Notes: generated by a model from the sequence alone, not told the origin. 64,000 bases of DNA from Phycisphaerae bacterium (GCA_017993835.1 JAGOLX010000009.1:1-64000); one strand, 5' to 3'; counted from the first letter of the stretch, positions 1 to 8,687 are shown. Numbers and translations: made by a program.

Positions 1-1272
1 CCGCTGATCGACACGCACGAGCATCTGCCGGAGGAGAAGGAGCGTCTGGAGGCGGCATCGCGCCCTCGCGGCGAAGCGGACGACTGGAGCTTGCTGCTGA
101 GCCATTACCTGGACTCCGACCTGGCTGTGGCGGGAATGTCGGGAGAGACGTACGACCGATTCTTCTCAGCGCAGACCGACCCGGCGGACAAGTGGAAGCT
201 CCTGGCGCCGTACTGGCCCGCGGTGAAGAACACCGGTTACGGCCAGGCGGTCCGAATCGCGATGCGCCGGCTCTACGACGTGGACGACCTGTCCGCCGAC
301 ACGGTCAAGAAGGTGCAGGCGGGCTTCGAAAAGACCTGCCGGGCGGGATTCTATCGGCGCATCCTGTGCGAGATGGGCAAGATCGAGTCGTGCCAGGTGA
401 ATAACCTGGGCGAGCCGTTCCGCGAGACCGAGATGCCCGCGCTGCTGATGCAGGACCTCAGCATTCTGGGCATGTATGCAGGTCCGAATCTCGACGCGTA
501 CGCCAAGCCTGCGGAGATCGAGGTCGGCTCGCTGGCGGACTGGCACCGTGTCATGGACTGGTGGTTCGCCAAGTACGGCAAGTACGCGGTTGCGGTCAAA
601 TCCCAGGATGCATACCACCGGGACATCGACTACGAGCAGGTCCCCGCGGAGAAGGTCGAAGCGATCTTCAAGAAGCGCCTTGCCAAGGAGTCCCTGACCG
701 GCGCGGAAAAAAAGAGTCTCGAAGACCACCTGTTCTGGCAGGCGGTGCAGAGGGCGACCGAGCACAAGCTGCCGGTGAAACTGCACACAGGGTACTACGC
801 AGGCCACAACTACATGCCGCTTGGCCGGCTCCAGCACAACGCCGGCTCGGTGACGGACCTGTGCCGCAGGGCCCACGAGACGCGGTTCGTCTTCATGCAC
901 ATCTGCTATCCATACTACGAGGAACTGCTCGCGGCCGCCAAGCACTACGCCAACGCCTACGTCGATATGTGCTGGGCCTGGATCATCAATCCGGTGGCGG
1001 CCAAGGACTTCCTGAAGAAGTCCCTGGTCACCGCCCCGGCCAACAAGATCCTCACTTTCGGCGGCGACTATATCCCGGTCGAACCGGTTTTGGGGCACGC
1101 GACGATGGCTCGACAGGGCATCGCGCTGGCTCTGAGCGAGCTGGTGGAAGAAGGCTGGCTGAGCCTGTCGGACGCGATGGACCTGATCGACCCGATCATG
1201 CACGGAAACGCCCGGACGATCTTCAACCTCGCCGAGAAGACCCGCGTTCTGCAGAATGTACCTTGGACCTGA
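1..1272 (+). CDS. Amidohydrolase-family metal-dependent hydrolase, 5' end cut by window
   Basis: The frame is open from base 1, so the start codon lies upstream of the window; 423 codons are visible. It looks like a TIM-barrel amidohydrolase. The visible N-terminus reads L-I-D-T-H-E-H, giving the H-x-H pair (H6, H8 of the fragment). It is followed by candidate metal ligands in KLHTGYY (H262), FMHICYP (H300) and FGGDYIP (D356), the usual order H-x-H, H, H, D. The C-terminal half, with an LGHATMARQG stretch and a terminal NARTIFNL helix, is typical of Amidohydro_2/uronate-isomerase-like proteins in planctomycetes. The substrate cannot be told from sequence. No signal peptide can be judged because the start is missing. 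The stop is followed 66 bases later by the FRG-domain gene. Confidence 0.8.
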   Translation, partial: PLIDTHEHLPEEKERLEAASRPRGEADDWSLLLSHYLDSDLAVAGMSGETYDRFFSAQTDPADKWKLLAPYWPAVKNTGYGQAVRIAMRRLYDVDDLSADTVKKVQAGFEKTCRAGFYRRILCEMGKIESCQVNNLGEPFRETEMPALLMQDLSILGMYAGPNLDAYAKPAEIEVGSLADWHRVMDWWFAKYGKYAVAVKSQDAYHRDIDYEQVPAEKVEAIFKKRLAKESLTGAEKKSLEDHLFWQAVQRATEHKLPVKLHTGYYAGHNYMPLGRLQHNAGSVTDLCRRAHETRFVFMHICYPYYEELLAAAKHYANAYVDMCWAWIINPVAAKDFLKKSLVTAPANKILTFGGDYIPVEPVLGHATMARQGIALALSELVEEGWLSLSDAMDLIDPIMHGNARTIFNLAEKTRVLQNVPWT

Positions 1273-1338
1273 CGACCCGCGAAGAGTTGTGCACCATTAC
1301 TGAAGACCACGAAACAGAGCCGCGATCTCCGAGAATGG

Positions 1339-2535
1339 GTGCCCAGTACTTTCGGTAATTACCTTCGAGAAATAGAACATCTTTCGCGACAGCGCGATGG
1401 CGATGATCCCGTCCTCTTGTTCAGAGGGCACGTGGACAGCAATTGGCTTCTTGACTGCACGTTGGCCAGGTCGCTCCTGAAGAGCGAGGCCTTTCCACCG
1501 AATCGATGCCCCCGCTCTCTGCAGTTCCATACGCAGGTAGTGGATACCCTATTGACGAAATTCGAGAAGTTCTGCGAGGCAAGTCAGAAAGTCACCAGCG
1601 ACAAGCCTTCCGATGGAACCGACGAATTGTCTGGGCGGATGAAGATGTTCCAGCAATACGAAGAAGAGGATGTAATCCCACCCAAAGGGACATTCCTTGT
1701 TGACTGGACACTTGACCCGAATGTGGCGCTCTACTGTGCCACATATGATGGAAAGGGCAGTTACCGTCATTGCCGTCAGACCCCTGGTGCGGTGTGGGTC
1801 TGCGACCCTGTGGCCACAGGGAAAGTGCTACAGATCCAAACGGTTGCGGATCTCCTCATGTTGATGCAGAATGACAACTTCCGCCTCGATGCGGAACATA
1901 CCCTTCCCCTCATCCTCCATCCGCAGACGCAGAGACCAATGGCCCGCGCCCTCGTGCAAAAGCCCGTGTATGTCTCCCAAATAGATTTCAGATACGACCT
2001 GGCGGATAATTGGGGTTCCATCGAAGATCATGGTGGCTCATCCGTGTCCAAGAAGCTCATGCTTAGGCCGCTCCAAGAAAGCAGGAACCCACGCCGCCGG
2101 AGATGCCAGATCGCATGGTCCGTGGGTATCCAACCGGACGATCGTGACATAGCCGGTTACGGACGACGCTCGAACGAATGCCGGCCGGGGGGCACGCCGT
2201 CGATTGCGACAAAATCGCCGTCCAGGGTGCCTGTGACGATCTTGCCGTCCATTCGGATGTCGCGGTTGCCGCTCCCGAGACGAGGCAGATACAGGATCGC
2301 CTCGACATTGGCCGGGAGCGCCACGTTCAGCACGAACGACTTGCCTGACTCCGAGACTACGTCAGCATGGATCGTGCCGCGGATGGTGGACAGGTCCAGG
2401 CTGGCGGTTCTGATACTGCCGACCTGCGGCTTGATTCGCACCTTGGCGAACCCCGGCGAAAGGGGCTGTACTCCCATCAGGCATCGCGGGATGATGTTCG
2501 CGGGGGCGGCGCCCCAGGCGTGGTTCCAGTCCTGA
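1339..2535 (+). CDS. FRG-domain protein with doubtful C-terminus
   Basis: The N-terminal two thirds match the FRG domain, named for its F-R-G motif: LLFRGHVDSNW lies near residue 27, followed by LVDWTLDPNVALYCA and PVYVSQIDFRYDL. FRG proteins are uncharacterised and often sit in defence or mobile contexts. The start is a GTG; no in-frame ATG lies near it, and a purine-rich GAGA is just upstream. Similarity in this frame ends at about base 2065. The last 125 or so codons are antisense to the rhamnosidase gene and look like noise. In the -1 frame the sequence after about 2065 reads RKQEPTPPEMPDRM and stops at 2145-2147, which resembles a normal FRG C-terminus. A 1-base frameshift near 2060 is therefore likely, and the true product probably ends near 2147. 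Confidence 0.6.
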   Translation: MPSTFGNYLREIEHLSRQRDGDDPVLLFRGHVDSNWLLDCTLARSLLKSEAFPPNRCPRSLQFHTQVVDTLLTKFEKFCEASQKVTSDKPSDGTDELSGRMKMFQQYEEEDVIPPKGTFLVDWTLDPNVALYCATYDGKGSYRHCRQTPGAVWVCDPVATGKVLQIQTVADLLMLMQNDNFRLDAEHTLPLILHPQTQRPMARALVQKPVYVSQIDFRYDLADNWGSIEDHGGSSVSKKLMLRPLQESRNPRRRRCQIAWSVGIQPDDRDIAGYGRRSNECRPGGTPSIATKSPSRVPVTILPSIRMSRLPLPRRGRYRIASTLAGSATFSTNDLPDSETTSAWIVPRMVDRSRLAVLILPTCGLIRTLANPGERGCTPIRHRGMMFAGAAPQAWFQS

Positions 2536-4412
2536 TTTGGCTTGTACTTGTTGTCCCAGGCTTCCAGCGTGATCGTCGTGCCAACGTTGTAGATCATGTG
2601 CGGCCAACTGCGATCCGTCTTGCGGTCCGTCATGAGCTGCAGGGCGAAATCATCCTCACCGGCTTCGTAGAGGGCTTCGAGCAGGTACTGGGAGCCATAG
2701 ACGCTGCAAACCATCCCCCGGCTCTTGATGAAGTCCGCAACCGATGTCACATATTCCGGCGGCACGAGTCCGAAGGCCAGCGGGAACATATTCGCGTGCA
2801 GGGCGCTGTGCGTGCTGCCTTCGCCATCGACGTAGATGCCCTCGGTCCTGTCGAGCAGTCTGTCGTTGAAGGACCGCCTGACTTTGTCCGCTGCCTGGGT
2901 GAAGTGGGTCGCATCGTCCGTCCTGCCGATTGCCTGGGCGATCCGGCTCATCAGGACCAGCGCGCGGTAGTGAAACGCATTCACGACGGTGTTGATCGGC
3001 TTGAACTCGAAGTCGTCCGTCTCGCCGTAACCGCCCTGGAGGCCGAGGATGTTCCCGTGTGGCCAGTCCACGATGTCACGCAGGTTGCCGTTGAGGTGGA
3101 TTGACGCGAGCACGTCCTTCGTGACCAGGCCGGTCTGTGTGCTGATCAGGCCGTCCTCGCGGGCAAGAGCCAGGAGCGTCTTGGCCTTCAGATCGTCGTA
3201 GAAGTGCGAGAGGGAGTCGGCGTCGCCCGTGTAGAGGTAGTCGGCCCAGGCCATGAAGACCGAGTGCAGGCTCCACTCCGTCGGCCAGGTCGGGTGCGTG
3301 ATGAGGTACTCGTGCGTGTAGCGGGCCATCGTGTACTCGCGGTCCACGCAGTAGTGGCAGAGCTGGTTGATGTAGGCGTCGCCCTCATAGGGGATTCGCT
3401 CGCGGTCGCCATCGACGTACACGCCGCAGAAGCTCGTCGCCTTGATGCTGTACTTGCAGAGTTCCCACACGTCGTTGAGCACAGGATCGGAGCACGTGAA
3501 ATAGGATGCCGAGTCGTCGAAAGGGTAGTGAACCGCGAGTTGGCGAATCGACAGTGCGTCGATCTCGCAAGGGCTGTTCACAATCTCGCAGTAGCGGAAG
3601 GGCATTACCTCGCCCACGGCTTGCGGCATCCTGACGGCCTGGGGTCCGGTATTTCGCTTGTCCGGCGCGATGGCCACCCGGTACGTCCGCTTGCCTTGGT
3701 CCGGCGTCAGAGTCATCATCCGGTACCGTCGGGAGCCGCCGGGATTGCGGTCGATGGCGTCGGCGCCCGCGGGGACCTCGCCCAGATGCACTTCGACCTG
3801 CCGACCTGCCTCGGGGCTCGTCAGGGTCAGTTCGACGGTGCCGAAGGCTGCCTTGCCGAAATCGATGAAGTAGCTACTGTCGGTCTTCTTGACGACTCTG
3901 GTCGGCTGGATTGCCGTCGTGACGAGCGGATATCGCGTCGTCTCGTAGGGAGCGTTCAGCTCGCCCGTGCGGAACATCTGTGCTTGCGAGAAGGGACCAG
4001 CCTGGCCGTCCGCGTTCCAGGTTCGCACCTTCCAGAAATACGCGGCGTTGGGCGAGAGGGGTTTGCCGCCGTACTCGACGCCGGCGGATCGGGCGGACGC
4101 GATTCTGCCGCTGTCCCAGAGATCGCCTTCGTCCCGGTCGAGATTCGTCCGATTCGACGCCAAGAGGATCTGATAAGCCGTCTGCCTGCCTCCCTGGTCC
4201 GCGGCGCCCACGATCCAACTGAAGTCGGGAGTGGAGTCGCCGATCGAAGCCAGCTCTGGGCGGGCCATCAACTCGCACATCAGTCCGCCGGGGGCTGCCG
4301 GTCCCTGGGCGACGGCGGTTGCACCGAGGAGCAGAATCGCGAGCACGGGTCCCGCCGGCAGCGCTCTGACTGCATCAAAGTCCCAGATTGTGTTCGTTCT
4401 TGTGTTGTTCAT
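2157..4412 (-). CDS. Secreted alpha-L-rhamnosidase-like glycoside hydrolase (GH78 type)
   Basis: A protein of about 751 residues. An N-terminal signal sequence (VLAILLLGATAVAQG) precedes a fibronectin-like region (TPDFSWIV, AYQILLASN, AAYFWKVRTWN) of the kind found at the front of GH78 enzymes. The (alpha/alpha)6-barrel contains DGDRERIPYEGD, the family's acidic catalytic segment, then a terminal beta domain (WDNKYKPNQDWNHAWGAAP, IRGTIHADV). It should release rhamnose from plant or algal polysaccharides outside the cytoplasm. The start at 4412 is preferred over one 20 codons upstream because AGGAA stands before it and the signal peptide then lies near the N-terminus. Its 3' end overlaps antisense with the doubtful tail of the FRG gene. 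Confidence 0.85.
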   Translation of the reverse strand: MNNTRTNTIWDFDAVRALPAGPVLAILLLGATAVAQGPAAPGGLMCELMARPELASIGDSTPDFSWIVGAADQGGRQTAYQILLASNRTNLDRDEGDLWDSGRIASARSAGVEYGGKPLSPNAAYFWKVRTWNADGQAGPFSQAQMFRTGELNAPYETTRYPLVTTAIQPTRVVKKTDSSYFIDFGKAAFGTVELTLTSPEAGRQVEVHLGEVPAGADAIDRNPGGSRRYRMMTLTPDQGKRTYRVAIAPDKRNTGPQAVRMPQAVGEVMPFRYCEIVNSPCEIDALSIRQLAVHYPFDDSASYFTCSDPVLNDVWELCKYSIKATSFCGVYVDGDRERIPYEGDAYINQLCHYCVDREYTMARYTHEYLITHPTWPTEWSLHSVFMAWADYLYTGDADSLSHFYDDLKAKTLLALAREDGLISTQTGLVTKDVLASIHLNGNLRDIVDWPHGNILGLQGGYGETDDFEFKPINTVVNAFHYRALVLMSRIAQAIGRTDDATHFTQAADKVRRSFNDRLLDRTEGIYVDGEGSTHSALHANMFPLAFGLVPPEYVTSVADFIKSRGMVCSVYGSQYLLEALYEAGEDDFALQLMTDRKTDRSWPHMIYNVGTTITLEAWDNKYKPNQDWNHAWGAAPANIIPRCLMGVQPLSPGFAKVRIKPQVGSIRTASLDLSTIRGTIHADVVSESGKSFVLNVALPANVEAILYLPRLGSGNRDIRMDGKIVTGTLDGDFVAIDGVPPGRHSFERRP

Positions 4413-4453
4413 AATCCCGGTTCCTATTGGCGACGATGCATTGGACCGACTCT

Positions 4454-4543
4454 GTCGTCCTGAGCGCAGCAAAGGATCTGGCCCGCGAACGGGAGAGGCG
4501 TCCTATTCGTCGCCCAGATGCTTCGGCTTCGCCTCAGCATGAC
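4454..4543. repeat. Interspersed inverted repeat between divergent genes
   Basis: Two imperfect inverted arms of about 28 bases (GTCCTGAGCGCAGCAAAGGA at 4457-4476, and CAGATGCTTCGGCTTCGCCT at 4515-4534) flank a 30-base spacer. The arms carry the CTGAGCGNAGC/GCTTCGCTCAG-like core seen as a dispersed element in many environmental bacterial genomes. It lies between the divergent rhamnosidase and radical SAM genes and could form a hairpin in RNA. Confidence 0.5.
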
Positions 4544-4651
4544 AAGCTAACAGGCCCTGTCAGAGGATTCCGTCACCCCTGTCGGCGCGACCACACGGTT
4601 TTCGGCTTGCGTCCTGGCCGCGTGGCAGCCATAATACGGTCTGGAGTTCGA

Positions 4652-5845
4652 ATGTTCAATCACGTCAGGCTGGCAAAACGACTGGTTTGCGAGGTTTCGC
4701 CGCGTCCGCTGCTCAAGGCGATGGCGTTCGGCGTCAAGGGCGTCTGCGCGGTCCGGCGTTTCGATCGGCGTCTCGAACAGGACAAGCAGTTTCCCGCTTT
4801 CATGATGATCTCCGTCACGAACCGCTGCAATCTGCGGTGCCAGGGTTGCTGGGTCACGGCGACGCCGCCGACGGATATGGAACCCGCGATGCTCGAGCGG
4901 ATCATCCGCGAGTGTCAAAGCCAGGGCGGACGCTTCTTCGGCATCCTTGGGGGTGAGCCCCTGCTGCACGACGGCCTGCTCGACGTGCTGGCCAAGTTCC
5001 CAGGCGAGTACTTTCAGCTCTTCACGAACGGGCATAGGCTCGATGCCCGCGTCGCGAAGCGATTGCGAAGTCTGGGCAACGTGACCCCCTTGATTAGCAT
5101 CGAGGGCCTGGAGACGGTGGCCGACGAGCGGCGGGGGGCTCGCGATGTGGCCGCCAAGAGCCTGGAGGCCATCGACCACTGCCGGCGACAGAAGCTCCTG
5201 ACCGGCGTCGCCACCAGCGTGTGCCGGTCCAACTTCGATCAGGTGGTCCGGCGGGAGTTCCTGATGGACATGGTCGCTCGGGGCGTGCAGTATGCGTGGT
5301 ACTACATCTATCGCCCGGTCGGGCCGAACCCGACGCCGGAGCTGTGTCTGACGAGCGACCAGATTCGCCAGTTGCGCCGGTTCCTCGTCGATGCCAGGAT
5401 GTGGGCGCCGATCATCGTCGTGGATACCTACTGGGACGCGGACGGCAGGGCGGTCTGTCCCGCCGCGACCGGGATCAGCTACCACATCATGCCCGCCGGT
5501 TGGGTCGAACCGTGCCCGATCATTCAGTGCAGTTGCGACCGGGTCGATTCGGATGCGCCGCTCGTCGATCGCGTGGAAGCGTCGGGCTATCTGAGGCGCT
5601 TCCGCTCGCTGGCGGCCGGTCGGACGCGAGGCTGCATCCTGATGGAAGACCCGGCGTTGTTCCGCCGGTTTGCCGTCGAGGAGAAGGCGGTCGATTCCAG
5701 CGGGCGGGAACGGGTCTTCGACGAACTGGCGGCCATGCGGCGTTGTCCGAGCCATGACATGGGCGACGACGCCATACCGGAACGCAGTGCCCTGTACCGG
5801 TTCGCAAAGAAGCACTGGTTCTTCGGCTTCGGGGCCTACGGATAA
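4652..5845 (+). CDS. Radical SAM protein with C-terminal auxiliary-cysteine region
   Basis: 397 residues. The radical SAM CX3CX2C motif is complete (C59-NLR-C63-QG-C66), followed by the glycine-rich SAM-binding segment GILGGEPLLHDGLL. The C-terminal part has several cysteines (VCPAATGI, VEPCPIIQCSC, RGCILMEDP) that may ligate auxiliary clusters as in SPASM-type enzymes. A conserved basic leader of about 45 residues precedes the motif. The start at 4652 is chosen because the upstream frame runs through the inverted repeat and has no protein character. The reaction is unknown. It is divergent from the rhamnosidase gene and shows no operon partner. Confidence 0.8.
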   Translation: MFNHVRLAKRLVCEVSPRPLLKAMAFGVKGVCAVRRFDRRLEQDKQFPAFMMISVTNRCNLRCQGCWVTATPPTDMEPAMLERIIRECQSQGGRFFGILGGEPLLHDGLLDVLAKFPGEYFQLFTNGHRLDARVAKRLRSLGNVTPLISIEGLETVADERRGARDVAAKSLEAIDHCRRQKLLTGVATSVCRSNFDQVVRREFLMDMVARGVQYAWYYIYRPVGPNPTPELCLTSDQIRQLRRFLVDARMWAPIIVVDTYWDADGRAVCPAATGISYHIMPAGWVEPCPIIQCSCDRVDSDAPLVDRVEASGYLRRFRSLAAGRTRGCILMEDPALFRRFAVEEKAVDSSGRERVFDELAAMRRCPSHDMGDDAIPERSALYRFAKKHWFFGFGAYG

Positions 5846-5865
5846 CGGTTTCTGCTTGAGGGTTC

Positions 5866-5950
5866 TGTCATTCCTGCGCACGCAGGAATCCAGGAATCAT
5901 GGGACTGGGTGCGACCGAGTGAGTGGATTCCCGCTTGCGCGGGAATGACA
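5866..5950. repeat. Nested palindromic element (two hairpins as inverted arms)
   Basis: Left arm 5866-5891 contains ATTCCTGCGCACGCAGGAAT, itself a palindrome. Right arm 5925-5950 contains ATTCCCGCTTGCGCGGGAAT, also a hairpin. The outer flanks TGTCATTCC and GGAATGACA pair with each other, so either two hairpins or one long stem can form. The gene-free stretch 5846-6155 otherwise holds only the promoter-like sequence near 6047-6076. Confidence 0.6.
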
Positions 5951-6046
5951 ATCCAAGGGGGAGAGACACGGGCTGGGGTCCATCCTCGCGCGGACCTGGC
6001 GGGGAATCCGAGCACGCCCTGGCATTCGAGCCTATCAAGTTGCTGT

Positions 6047-6076
6047 TTGTTTCGAGGCGGGGTAATCTGGTATAAT
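6047..6076 (+). promoter_or_regulatory. Sigma-70-type promoter with extended -10 for the first HAF gene
   Basis: TTGTTT at 6047-6052 and a perfect TATAAT at 6071-6076 are separated by 18 bases, and the -10 is preceded by TGG (extended -10). The start codon is about 80 bases downstream. Confidence 0.5.
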
Positions 6077-6155
6077 CATACAAGGAATTTGGTGTCGTTG
6101 TGTCTGATCGAGAGTGCCGATGCCCAGGGAAGGAGAGGAACAAGGAGATTCGAAC

Positions 6156-7286
6156 ATGGAGCATGTCACGCCGGACCACAAGGATGCACGGCGCAGGCGA
6201 TTGCGACGCTTGGTCGTGGTGTTCTGTGTCGTGGGTTTGGCGACTGCGAGTGCCGTCTTCTTGTTGAAACTCGCAGGACCCAAGTTCTACAGGGCGGTCA
6301 CCTTGCCCTTGTACGGCGGCCAGCCTTTCCGTCCATTCGCCATGAACGATCACGGTCAGATCGTGGGCCTTGTGACAAGGGCGGCAGGCGGATCGGGCGT
6401 CGCTCTCTGGGATCGCGAACAGGGAATGCGGGAATTGGGAATCGCCTGCGACGACGGTCCGTTGTCGATCAACAATCTCGGTCAGATCGCGGGAGTCATG
6501 ATCGATCCGAACGGGGGGACGCGGGCCTTTCGGTGGGATCCCCAGGCAGGCCTGACTCCACTCGGTCAACAGGGATGTCGCGCCTTCGCCATCAACAACC
6601 GTGGACAGGTGGTGGGCGATTCCGGCATCAACACGGGGCAGTGCCACGCGCACATCTGGGAGAGGACGGGCGACGTGCGGGATCTGAACCCGCCGGATGC
6701 GTGGGGAAGCCTGGCCCAACACGTCAACGATTCCTCACAGGTTCTTGGCCTCTTCGGGCTTGAAGGCCGCCCATGCCTCTGGGACCTGGCGGACCCCAAC
6801 TCCCCGGATTGGATGGCTTTGCCGGACGAGGGCGACCCCTACTACAGCGACTTGAACAACGGTGGGTACGTGCTGTGCGAGATGTTTCGCCCGGTTCCGG
6901 CGGAGGTGTCCGGCGCGTGGCCTCAGAAGTACGCCGTGCTCTGGCACAAGGACCGGGACCTGACCTGGCTCTTCCCGCTGGCGGATACGGACTGCGGTCT
7001 TGTCCATCTGAACGATGCGAACCAGGTCGTCTATTTCGAGACCCACCGCCCGCGCCTTACAAATTGGTTTCCGCGGTGGTTTCCTCCCTCCGAACGCCTC
7101 TTTCTTTGGGACCCGGTCCGCGGCAGCATGTCCCTGGATGGATACCTGAACCTGAGCAGAGGGGACAACTTCCTGTCTAGAGACTTGAACAACAAAGGAT
7201 GCCTCGTAGGGGTCGTGATGTCCGCCAAGGGCAACCAAAAACGCGCCGTCCTCCTGGAGCCAATCCCGGGCAAGTGGCGAAAATGA
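6156..7286 (+). CDS. HAF-repeat membrane-anchored protein (copy 1)
   Basis: 376 residues. A short basic cytoplasmic leader (DARRRRLRRL) is followed by one transmembrane helix at about residues 20-40. An exported domain built of HAF repeats then follows, with recurring A-I-N-N-x-G-Q-V-V-G units such as FAMNDHGQIVG, LSINNLGQIAG, FAINNRGQVVG and LNDANQVVY. These repeats are thought to fold as a beta-propeller-like structure; their function is unknown. The start at 6156 is backed by AAGGAGA nine bases upstream; the upstream in-frame ATG lacks such a site. The next gene is a tandem paralogue with the same layout and the same KWRK C-terminus. Confidence 0.8.
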   Translation: MEHVTPDHKDARRRRLRRLVVVFCVVGLATASAVFLLKLAGPKFYRAVTLPLYGGQPFRPFAMNDHGQIVGLVTRAAGGSGVALWDREQGMRELGIACDDGPLSINNLGQIAGVMIDPNGGTRAFRWDPQAGLTPLGQQGCRAFAINNRGQVVGDSGINTGQCHAHIWERTGDVRDLNPPDAWGSLAQHVNDSSQVLGLFGLEGRPCLWDLADPNSPDWMALPDEGDPYYSDLNNGGYVLCEMFRPVPAEVSGAWPQKYAVLWHKDRDLTWLFPLADTDCGLVHLNDANQVVYFETHRPRLTNWFPRWFPPSERLFLWDPVRGSMSLDGYLNLSRGDNFLSRDLNNKGCLVGVVMSAKGNQKRAVLLEPIPGKWRK

Positions 7287-7309
7287 TCGCATGGAACGGA
7301 GGGGGAATA

Positions 7310-7318
7310 TGGTAGAAT
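7310..7318 (+). promoter_or_regulatory. Extended -10-like element before second HAF gene
   Basis: TGGTAGAAT stands at the same relative place as TGGTATAAT before the first HAF gene, which suggests that the promoter was duplicated with the gene. No clear -35 is seen. Confidence 0.3.
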
Positions 7319-7382
7319 GAGGTAGGGAATGCAGATCTCATGGGCAACGTGAATGGCCGGAGAATCGAAAGGGTGGGTCCAG

Positions 7383-8519
7383 ATGAATACGGAGGATATG
7401 AGACACGACAGCGATGCGCGTCGCAGGTGGCTGCGACGTCCGGTCATGTGGCTTTGCGTCGTGGGACTGACAGCCGCGATTGTTATTGTCCTATTGGCTG
7501 GGACGATGCCTGCGTACTATGGAGTGGTGACTCTCCCGTCATACGGAGGAAAGCCCTTCCATCCCCATGCGATAAACGACCACAACCAGATCGTAGGTCG
7601 TGTGACCACCGCAGGCGGCAAGTCGGGTGTCGCTCTCTGGGATCGCGAACACGGAATACGAGAGCTGGGAATAGTCGCTGGCGAAGGTCCTCTCATGATT
7701 AACAACCGTGGCCAAGTTGCAGGACCTGCGGTTGATCCCAATGGTGGGACGAGGGTCTTTCTCTGGGATCCCCAGACGGGTCTGACCCTGCTCGGCCAGC
7801 GCGGCAGTCGCGCCGTTGCGATCAACAACCGAGGGCAGGTGGCAGGCGATTCCGGCATGGAGCCCGGGCCGCCACATGCGATTCTGTGGGAGGGCGCGAA
7901 TGGCATGAGGGACCTGAACCCGCCTGACTCGCAGGGAAGCATAGCACTGCACCTCAACGATTCCGGGCAGATCCTTGGCAGCGGCTCCTTCGGGGCGAGG
8001 GGCCTCACGCAGCGATGTTTCTGGGATTTGGCCGATCCCAATTTCATGGACTGGATGTCTTTCCCGGACAAGACCCACGGGTATCGTGATTTGAACAATG
8101 GCGGGTATGTGCTGGACGAGGAGTTCCGCCCGGAAGAGCGTCCCGGCATGTGGCCGCAGAGGTACGCGATGCTCTGGCACAAGGACCGAGAGCCGACTTG
8201 GCTCTTCCCGCTGGTGGATCTCGACGCGCATGTCGCCATTTTGAATGACGTGAATCAGGTTGTCTACTACGAGAAGCATCGCCCGAGGCTCTCGAAGTGG
8301 TTTCCCCACTGGTTCCCTCCCTGCCAACGTCCATTCCTCTGGGACCCGGTCCACGGCAGCATATCTCTCGAAAGGGGTTTGCGCCTGGGCAAGGCGGACG
8401 ATTTCGCGGTCTGCGATCTGAACAACGAAGGGTGCATCGTGGGCGTTGTGTCGTCCGCCAAGGGCCGCCAAAAACGCGTCATCCTCCTCGATCCGATCGC
8501 CCGCAAGTGGCGAAAATGA
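7383..8519 (+). CDS. HAF-repeat membrane-anchored protein (copy 2)
   Basis: 378 residues, a close paralogue of the preceding gene. Both share the basic leader (DARRRWLRRP), the single membrane helix (about residues 20-40) and the same order of HAF units (HAINDHNQIVG, LMINNRGQVAG, VAINNRGQVAG, LNDVNQVVY), and both end in KWRK. The start at 7383 aligns with the start of copy 1 and has AAAGGGTGGG upstream. Divergence is spread over the exported domain, so the duplication is not recent. Role unknown; the protein should be anchored in the inner membrane with the repeats outside. Confidence 0.8.
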   Translation: MNTEDMRHDSDARRRWLRRPVMWLCVVGLTAAIVIVLLAGTMPAYYGVVTLPSYGGKPFHPHAINDHNQIVGRVTTAGGKSGVALWDREHGIRELGIVAGEGPLMINNRGQVAGPAVDPNGGTRVFLWDPQTGLTLLGQRGSRAVAINNRGQVAGDSGMEPGPPHAILWEGANGMRDLNPPDSQGSIALHLNDSGQILGSGSFGARGLTQRCFWDLADPNFMDWMSFPDKTHGYRDLNNGGYVLDEEFRPEERPGMWPQRYAMLWHKDREPTWLFPLVDLDAHVAILNDVNQVVYYEKHRPRLSKWFPHWFPPCQRPFLWDPVHGSISLERGLRLGKADDFAVCDLNNEGCIVGVVSSAKGRQKRVILLDPIARKWRK

Positions 8520-8580
8520 CCGGAAGCCGCAGCACTGGCGTACCCCGTCCGCGTTCCCACGAGAAATTGAGGAAGCCCGG

Positions 8581-8629
8581 TTGCGTGCTGCGCCAAGTTA
8601 CTATATTATCACCGATTCATTAAATGAAT
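8581..8629 (+). promoter_or_regulatory. Promoter with palindromic operator before the GH57 gene
   Basis: TTGCGT (8581-8586) and TATTAT (8604-8609) are 17 bases apart. A perfect 7-bp inverted repeat, ATTCATTAAATGAAT, lies at 8615-8629 over the expected transcription start. A repressor could bind there; the alpha-glucan genes follow. Confidence 0.4.
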
Positions 8630-8687
8630 AAGACAGGTATTGGCAATCGGCCCACTTACCCGGTGGGCAGGACAGAAAGGTTGCTGG

